Below, one piece after another: positions 56,774 to 64,000 of a DNA stretch of 64,000 nt (position 1 is the stretch's first letter; each line of letters opens with the position of its first letter). Source of the DNA: Tetrapyrgos nigripes (Eukaryota; Basidiomycota; Agaricomycetes; Agaricales; Campanellaceae); contig JAACJM010000066.1 in assembly GCA_013368315.1 (NCBI GenBank), positions 62,001-126,000 on the forward strand, in the 5' to 3' direction. Below the pieces are notes generated by a model, which searched no databases, had not been told where the DNA came from, and worked only from the letters and a program-made list of their open reading frames with translations. The translations under genes and the position numbers were made by a program.

Positions 56774-59388
56774 TTTGAAGGCAAGTTCAACGTGGAGCGT
56801 TCACGTGACCTCATCGCTTCCGATTCCTAATCCTATCCATCATCATCGCGTCTTTAGCTCAGAATCTTTATTGCTTCGTGTTTTCATTTCCTTTTCGACC
56901 CTCCACCATCCCCTGTTCTACCACCCCCTGTTCTACCACCAACTTTATTAAAGTTTAAAAAATACAAAAACCACCTTCGTGTACTGATAACGAACAAGTA
57001 GATGTTGACAAGTTACGAGCCGTCTGTCGTCCAGAGTTATCTATGTAGACAATTCGTTTACAAAACTGGGTAGTCTCCTGATTCCTCTGGACAATACCGA
57101 CTTCAGAATAATTATTCTTCAAAATGGGTCAAGGCTATGGCCAACATTGAAGGAACTTGTCCTACCCAAGTCCTACCATCAAGAGCCGGTGGTACTTAGT
57201 AAGTCGGATTTACTCTCAGCCTCCAAGTCTCAATGTAATGTGATGGGTGGATATTAGGCCCGGGTTACCGAGTGTATCATTTGCGTTGACAGTTCTAACT
57301 TCTGGGTTGAACTGTGCACGCTGCCCTTTCCAGTAGTACCCTAGGAAAGTGATATATAGGTCATACTATTGAGAATGTATCTATGAAGCATTAGCAATAT
57401 ATTAACCCTTTTTCAGTACCTTGGAAAACGGCTCAAAACTTCCCCAAAATCATCCCAATACCCCTCCAAAATTTGACCCCGTCTGCAATAAGTACTTCGC
57501 AAAACGACCCAAAATATCGCAAAATATTACCCCGCTTTGCAAACCATCGCAATTCGGGCCAAGATATCACCAATCCTTCGGCGATACTTTGACAGAGTAT
57601 TGCCCTGTTTTAAAAAGTGGCCAATATTTCGACGTATATTGGTCCGTTTTTCAATACTTTGCTGTGTCAATTTTTGTGGTGCCGGAGGCTCAATGAACGT
57701 CTGACTGTGTAAGCGACGACTCGGGTTTCAATGGCTCTGACTCGACCCGCGGCAACACTATGTGGAGCCAATATACAGCCGTCTCATGCAGTCACTTAAC
57801 GGTTTTTGTCCTGCAGTAGACTGGCCAGTAGGTCTCGTTCGCCTTTCAGAAGTATGCTATACTTACATAGGCCGTACTCTGTAAAAATTACGAGGCCGAA
57901 GAATGAGGCTGAGTTGTTTACAGTGCGTTTCTGCGTGTGGCTGGGCAATTGCGTCCCCTTTGCCTGCCGCCGCTCTCTGCCTCCGGCAATTTTTCGATCC
58001 ATGGTCTTCAACGGCCGTCAGCGTTTAATGTGCCCCTTTTCCACTTCATATGACATTGAGCCTTATAATATGAGGCACCCGTGTATAGCTATTATAGCTA
58101 TTCAATTTAGATAGACAATTTTCTCAAGATTTTCTTTCTAATTTCTGTGATAGAAGCCAGTACCGTCGTACCGAGCAGTTGATAGCGCTCATTTAGCGCT
58201 TTGTGCTAAGTGTGTGTATGAAGTCTCAGTTCACTGGGCGAAGACTAGATTGTTCATTGGGGAACTAATGCTCCAAACAGGCTTGTCTTGAACGAATGCC
58301 CTCCCGCCTTCTGTTTAAGTACGTGCCTCGGCTCGGAAAGTCTCTACAAGCGGCGGCACATAGGGGGATTACCTTGCCCTTGTAGCATTATTTTTCAAAT
58401 ATAGTGACTATGTAATGCCACCCCGCCGGGTCCTGAGGGGGCCACTTGGCGTGTATCTATCTATCTATCTATCTCGCCACTCACTCCCTTTCTTTTTGGG
58501 CCTCGTCATTGCCACACGCAGTGGTGGCCCACATCCCCTTCATTGGAAAAAAATCTCGAGCTAACTTTCATCGTCAACGAATTGCCAACGAGTTGCTTTT
58601 GTTGCCCAATGAGAAGCTGATACAACATGTAAGTGCAATTTCAGGCTGCTATTAGAGTTGATCTTAGGCGGAGATAGACAGTTTAGTGAGGGAAGATGAA
58701 TTAGAAAGACTATTTTTGTATGACTCCTTTTTTTTGAGGCTCAAACCTTCATAGCCTATCAGCCATTGGATGCACACGTATGTCAGATGTATACTCCTTG
58801 GCTAGGCGGTATGAATCTAGCTATTTGGATACATGTACAGAAGTACCCCCACGCCGTATTCTTCTGATACTGTAGTACACTGAGCCTCCGCTCAGGCTCA
58901 CGAGATCTTAAGATCGCTTTCTGTATTCTGCCAGAACGAATTTAGGTCGCCATGCGAATCTGTTATATCACTCCGCGATCTTTCGACCTTTTTTCCTTCG
59001 ACACTCAAATCGTCCAACATAGTGCCAGTCGAGATCACGTTAACTTGGATAGAGTTGGAGGGTCCCACAGATTGGACTGGGTGGCGATCGCCCTGCCAGC
59101 AATGGGGCAATTTCAAACAGTCAGTGTTGGTAAACACGAAAGTAATCCGGACAAGGTTGCACCATTAGGAGGAATCAGGAGGAGAAGAGGTCATGCAATC
59201 AAGTAAATCGGCCACGAATTATTGAGGTACGGGATTGTGACTCACCGAACTGGAGTTATTTTGTCGTGACTCCCACAGATGTCCAAGGGTCGGTAGAGTC
59301 GTAGGCTTCATTTGTTGACGAAGGACAGAACGAGTGTTGAGAGTCTGTGCGTACAAACTTATCAGAAGCCTCTAATCGTAAACACAAA
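56774..59388. other. Gene-poor interval right of the nested cluster
   Basis: No gene could be supported. A stretch at about 57420-57670 is built of degenerate short units (GCAAAACGACCC, AAAATATCGC and similar) in both orientations. A 20-bp sequence near 57735-57755 is shared with 19330-19350 in inverted orientation. An (ATCT)5 microsatellite lies at 58455-58475. Confidence 0.5.
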
Positions 59389-60441
59389 TCAATTGACGAT
59401 TACCGTCATGAGGGTGTTTCTGTCGGAAATGAAGAGATTGTCACCAGAAATAATCATTATTAGAAGACCTACGTGTACAATCGGGCCATGGGCATTGTAA
59501 AAATCAACCGCAGGTTTGTCCTGGGAAAGGCGGTCTACAACGACTCGGGTGAGCCCAAGCCTTGATTTCGTGAAATCGATTAATGACACTGACCAGAAAA
59601 ACCAAATAACAAATGCAAAAGATGGTCACAGGCAATGCAGTTTCCACTGATGTGCGAATGAGCTTGGAAATGACAGTGTCGCTGGCTGATTGATGATTAT
59701 TTTGTTTTCAGTGTCACGGCGCCACCGGTGCCCTGAATAAATACTCGCCTTTCATCCCGGTCCTGCTCTTCAACAGATGATACGAGAGTGTCACCGTGAT
59801 AAACGCATCGCAAGCTACGGTGATAGCCATCCAGCTGTCTGCAACAGGTATCCGTTTAACATTGGCTTCTACACTCGGTTCGAGCAATCCGCCGATAGTC
59901 GCTGCAAAACCTAATCCTCCTTGAGCCAGGGAAAGCATGCAGATGACGACGAAGAGGACCAATGATTTGGAGAAAATACGAATACGCCAGGCGAGGAAGA
60001 ATTGTACTGGGACGGAAATGCTGGTGGCAGACACGTACAGTGGTGAGTCGGCTTTTCTATGTGAATTGCCAGTGTCTGGAATACTCACAGCGTGGTATAG
60101 ATAGCTATCGTGTTGAACTGCCAAGGTGTCGAAAGGAGACCAATTTTGTTCGCAAAACTATCTACGGCATAGTGCCACAGCAAGTACGAGGACGTACAAG
60201 AAGAGAACGTGTCGACAACTGCGATCCATATGACGAGGCAGCTACAGGACGGCTTTGAGCCATTTAATTGAATCGGACAAACTTGGAGTACGCACGTAAT
60301 GGTAGGTCCATCTTTGATTCTGGAATCATAGTACTCGAAGAACTGGACGATACAGATCCCACTGAGAAGAGCGTTGAGCAAAGTAGCAACCACCACGGGT
60401 CCGAGGATGAGGCTGACATTGATGGGAGGATTTTCTGCCAT
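59389..60441 (-). CDS. DUF6534-type seven-transmembrane protein, intact
   Basis: Six exons join in frame without any stop: 60441-60296, 60241-60089, 60020-59749, 59685-59594, 59534-59473 and 59419-59389, giving 251 residues. MAENPPINVSLILGPVVVAT opens the first helix. LVIWIAVVDTFSS, YLLWHYAVDSFANK and VQFFLAWRIRIFSKS follow. The C-terminal DUF6534 block is YHLLKSRTGMK, SDTVISKLIRTSVET and MARLYTNTLM. Intron 3 (59748-59686) has a GC donor (GCGAGT). Compared with relatives the tail after the last helix is very short. The role of the family is unknown; the topology suggests a plasma- or endomembrane protein. A decayed partial copy lies upstream. Confidence 0.87.
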
Positions 60442-60793
60442 GTTGGGTATGGAGGGGACCCGAACAAGTTGGAGGTGACTTGGAGTTTCTAGGTTTTAAA
60501 TCAAGGCCGAATATTGAGTCGTCGTTAATCGCGATTCATTCAGCCCGAGTACGTTTCTGGCTAGACTGCTCCCCTGCCACTATGGCGCTTTCACCCGAAG
60601 ATGCCCATACTGGGCTTTAGCCTATGTAGGTTCTATGTCTGCCGTGATTCTGGTTGACCTAGGGATCAATCAGGCCCATCAGGAGTGGAGATTATACTCC
60701 GAAGATGCTGACATGAAAGCCTGAAGATATCTTCTATCACGTTCATTCGTTCAACCCATCTCAAATATTCTTCGCCTTTCTCTTCTCATTAAT
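60442..60793. other. Upstream region of the DUF6534 gene
   Basis: Expected promoter of the minus-strand DUF6534 gene. No other feature recognised. Confidence 0.4.
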
Positions 60794-61018
60794 TTCAAAA
60801 CATTTCACTGTACAGTGTCTCGCAAGCGCGAGGTGAAATGTCCTTGGTGCAGGGGTGTATCACCCGACCAGGGACTGAAACACCAGGGCTCCTGCGGGCG
60901 GCGTATTCAAAACATTTCACTGTACAGTGTCTCGCAAGCGCGAGGTGAAATGTCCTTGGTGCAGGGGTGTATCACCCGACCAGGGACTGAAACACCAGGG
61001 GTCCTGCGGGTGGCGTAT
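60794..61018 (+). repeat. 112-bp tandem duplication containing hairpins
   Basis: Two units (60794-60905 and 60906-61018) differ at only two positions. Each contains the 12-bp palindrome CACTGTACAGTG and the inverted pair CATTTCAC / GTGAAATG about 25 bp apart. The near identity points to a recent duplication. Confidence 0.9.
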
Positions 61019-61076
61019 AGCGAAGGGGTAGGCGATTTGTCCGATCCTGACACGCTCTCACGGGGAGGGTGTAGCA

Positions 61077-61675
61077 GATGTCCAAGGGTCAGTAAAGTCC
61101 TGGGCCCCATTTGTCAACAAAGGACAGAACAAGTGTTGAGAGTCTGTGTGTACAAACTTATCAGAAAGCCTCTAATCGTAAACACTGGTCAACTGATGAT
61201 TACCATCATGAGGGTGTTTCTGTTGGAAATGAAGAGATTGTTGCCAGAAATAATCATTATTGGAGACCTACATGTACAATTAGGTCATGGGCAATGTAAA
61301 AATCAACTGCAGGTTTGTCCTGGGAAAGATAGTCTAACAACGACTCAGGTGAGTTCAAGCCTTGGTTTCGTGATATTAATGACACTGACCATTAAAGCTG
61401 TACCACAAATGCAGAAGATGGTCGCAGGCAATGCAGTTTCCACTGATGTGGCGAATGAGCTTGGAAATGACAGTATCACTGGTTAATTGATGATTATTTC
61501 ATTTTCAGCATCAATGTGCCACTGGTACTGTCAGTCTTCAGCTAGAGGATCTCAGCACTGGACGAAACCTCAAGTACTCACCTTTCATTCTGGTCCTGCT
61601 CTTCCACAGATAATACGAGAGCACTGTCATGATAGAAGTATTGCAAGCTACAGTGATAGCCATCCAGCTGCACTT
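61077..61675 (-). pseudogene. Decayed 3' half of a DUF6534 gene (tandem duplicate)
   Basis: This stretch aligns with 59278-59850, the 3' half of the intact gene, in the same orientation. Frames are broken and both ends of homology are abrupt. Many differences are CpG in the intact gene and TpG or CpA here (for example ACGAGTG/ACAAGTG, GTGCGTAC/GTGTGTAC, CTGTCGG/CTGTTGG). It cannot encode the protein because the first three helices are missing. Confidence 0.85.
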
Positions 61676-62612
61676 GTATCTGCTGCCCTGATGTATCAAT
61701 AGGGTGTTTTTCAGCTTGTTTTTCAGCTGATTTTTCAATGAAAAACACCTCAAAAAATGATCAAAAAACACTGGAAAAATAGTCCCACATGAAAATCCCT
61801 GATTTCTGTAATTACAGTAGCCAACCTGATGTATTTTTTATGGTTTTTTTATCATACTGCTCATGCCTGCTGTCTCCCTCTGCCAGTGTCTCTTCTGAGG
61901 GGCGTACAAGTATGCTCAATGCCTGCAACTTCTGAGGCACTGTGAGCAATGTCAACATGAAGACCTGTCATCTGACCTGGAAGCCTGGTATGAGGACTGT
62001 CCGTTTGGCATACACAATGGCTTTTGGGACCACAATAAGAATGACAATGTGTCGGAACTTTTGAAATGACATCATGACATGGCACAATACATTATTACGG
62101 GCATAATGGCCGGCAGCCGCTATAATAGGATTATTAAGATGGCGAAATCATTATATCGGCTAAGGTCGGGGCCATTATAATTAATCATGACGACGAGCTC
62201 AGCATCAATGAGTTGAGCAGGTTTAGCGAAGCAAAAAAGACCATCAATGCCGTCTACATATATTACTCGAATATTAGTATGTCAAGGCGAGATTTGAACC
62301 CAAGCACAATCAACGATTTGTAGTCAAATTTCAAGTGTGCACTCGAGACGTTACAGACAGTTAGGCCATTGACCTGTATTTATACTAGAGATCAAGCTTT
62401 ACTAGACGTGGATTTAACGGCTAATATACTGCAGATCGCCGCAACTCAACAACTGATAGCAGTCACTCTGCGCTTTCGCCATCTCATCTACTCCAATTTA
62501 CGGCTGCTACATGTACTGAAGAATGTATTCCGAGCATGATAAAGGTAAATTTGTACAACTGTATACTGTAATCCTCACTGTGAATGAAACTAAATTGCCG
62601 AGTACTTCTCTT
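61676..62612. other. Interval with small inverted repeats and a tRNA-like sequence
   Basis: No protein gene. It contains a perfect 11-bp inverted pair (GGTGTTTTTCA at 61703-61713, partner 61739-61749), a perfect 9-bp pair (ATAATGGCC at 62103-62111, partner 62170-62178), and the tRNA-like sequence listed below. Confidence 0.5.
62281..62368 (-). other. tRNA-like sequence (possible SINE head or tRNA relic)
   Basis: On the minus strand TGGCCTAACTG fits the RNA polymerase III A box (TRGYNNARNNG) and GGTTCAAATCT fits the B box core, about 60 nt apart. The stretch ACTTGAAATTTG recalls the anticodon arm of tRNA-Ser(UGA). The acceptor and T stems do not pair well, so it is not a normal tRNA gene. It may be a SINE head. 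Confidence 0.4.
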
Positions 62613-64000
62613 CTAAGTTCTCCTGGAGCGTGTAGCGCGTGCTGGCCTTTCGGGTTCAGCTTCGGGAGCGCTAGAGGAAACATCCTTGGCCTTTCCTTTT
62701 CCTTGAGCACTGCCTCCACGCCCACGCCCGCGCCCGCGTCCACGAGGTGCATTTAATGATCCCGTTCCAACGGATTCAAGATCATCGTTGTCGTCTGCCT
62801 GCGCAGCGTCTGATGGTGAGCTTGTCTGAGTGTTGGAATCACGGGCTGGGATGATGGGAACGGCGTTGGAGGAAGAAATGATGGGAGGAAGATTATCGGA
62901 AGTATTTCCAAATGCAGCGTCAAGAGGGTTTGGCGCCATCAGATGCTGCATCAACTCATCAAGCTCATCAACAGCAGCACTCGAGGAGGGAGACGCAGCA
63001 AATTCCATCCCAGAAACACCGGCAAATACCCGTCGATTGTAGAAGTCATATAGAGATTTTGCCCAAGGCGTACCTTTTGACTCCGCTAATACAATCATCT
63101 TACGATAGGCTTGGAAATGCTCTCGATATGGGATACGTGATATAGTACCGACTTCGGTGAACTCTTTGTCGGGCGAGACAATAAAACAAAGCTTGAAAGA
63201 CTGGGAGTAAGTATATAATGCATGTAGAATATATGTAGTATCAAAACTAGATAAAAACGTACCATGATTGCAGACCAAGCAATGCAAGATGCATTGACAC
63301 TGCGTACGCCCCACTGAAACCCAACGAGGTGCTTTCCAGTTATCGGTGCATCTGGATTCTTGATAGCGGAAGGGGCGAAAAGATTAATACGAATGATCTA
63401 CAACTAATCATTAGTCTGAAGACGGATAAAAGGGATTGATCCCTTACACGGGGTTGGTATTCATTGAGAAAAGTTGTATGCGGATTAATGATCTGCTCGG
63501 GAAAGAAAATAGGGGCAAGTTTCTCGTCGCTGATATCCTTCTTTCCTTGTGTCCAAAGCGTCTTGAGTAGCTCGGAATCAGCACACTCTTCGCCCGATCT
63601 TGCCACTCCAATGCATGCAGGGGGTGAAAGTTCACATAGAATGATAGCGGCATGCTGTCGAACACGATCGGTGGTGTGGGTACGATGGTTGTTGACAGCC
63701 TTTCTGAACTACGGAATGTAGATAATATCAAAACAAATGTGATGAAGAGCAAATGTATCACATACTTCAGATTTGAATGCGGGAAAAGTTGCCGCAAGCT
63801 CCTGCAAACGTGGTTCTTGAAGATGACGATGCAATTCTGCAATCGTTCCCGCCGTGTACGTGTTCTTGTCTATGAAACGAGCAGGTGAAAATGGATCGGG
63901 GAGATCGGTAGGTACTGGATGACCAAAAATGTCGACATTGATCCATGGTTCGTTCATCACCATCCACCTGTTTGCTAAAGTTGTGATTCGGCTCATCCAG
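62613..64000 (-). CDS. Uncharacterised protein with RG-rich tail, 5' end possibly beyond the window
   Basis: Four exons join cleanly: from 63996 or further right to 63766, 63708-63448, 63397-63263 and 63200-62613, all GT-AG. They encode at least 404 residues. Conserved-looking blocks are FGHPVPTDLPDPFSP, RVRQHAAIILCELSPP, GFQWGVRSVNASCIAWSAIM and EFTEVGTISRIPYREHFQAY. The last 100 residues are low complexity, ending in APRGRGRGRGRGGSAQGKGK and basic residues, which suggests nucleic-acid binding or a nuclear location. I do not recognise a named domain. The ATG at 63996 may be internal, since the frame stays open to the edge. Confidence 0.7.

Noticed and set aside
57421..57696. 91-codon open frame
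   Set aside because: Composed of degenerate short repeats; looks like non-coding repeat DNA.
58446..58655. Open frame with LLPNEKLIQHV
   Set aside because: Too short, starts in an ATCT microsatellite, and no family could be supported.

Overview
The window looks like nuclear DNA of a basidiomycete fungus, most likely an agaricomycete (mushroom). Host genes are split by short introns of about 50-75 bp. Two genes encode DUF6534-type seven-helix proteins, a family typical of Agaricomycetes. The transposons are fungal Ty3/gypsy chromoviruses, a Ty1/copia element and a LINE whose ORF2 ends in RNase H. No CRISPR, plasmid or prokaryotic feature was seen.

Layout. 1-3437: 5' part of a gypsy element (family A) on the minus strand, running off the left edge. 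3438-17830: host gene block with a DUF6534 membrane protein (-), a Gfo/Idh/MocA oxidoreductase with a broken partial duplicate (-), a small secreted histidine-phosphatase-like protein (+), mitochondrial ETF-ubiquinone oxidoreductase (+), a MITE-like inverted-repeat element, histidinol-phosphatase (+) and a small cysteine-rich protein (+). 17831-20730: gene-poor. 20731-26871: a second gypsy family (B) with both LTRs and a CCTTC target duplication. 28248-56773: a nested transposon cluster. 56774-64000: gene-poor DNA, an intact DUF6534 gene with a decayed partial duplicate, a 112-bp tandem repeat, a tRNA-like sequence and an uncharacterised four-exon gene running to the right edge.

The nested cluster can be resolved base by base. 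A LINE (28264-56757, poly(A) tail, 16-bp target duplication) was hit by a minus-strand copia element (33424-53009, duplication AGAAT). That element was then hit by gypsy A (43905-51877, duplication GCTCC) and by three copies of an unclassified 1.65-1.70 kb element (34038-35689, 38062-39733, 41527-43221), each flanked by a 4-bp duplication since blurred by CpG decay. Removing the insertions rejoins the interrupted reading frames.

Four observations stand out. (1) Both gypsy families carry a 10-nt sequence 2 nt past the 5' LTR that is complementary to the predicted 5' end of their own transcript, which is the Tf1/sushi self-priming design; neither starts with the TGG of a tRNA 3'-end primer site. 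(2) Gypsy A has extra coding capacity: a conserved ORF before gag, and a 3' ORF rich in WG/GW motifs with its own TATA box. (3) All 11 differences between its two LTRs are transitions and 10 are at CpG, and many of its stop codons are CGA-to-TGA, so the repeats have decayed by CpG deamination. (4) Several host genes carry single-base frame breaks, which are either assembly errors or real pseudogenisation.
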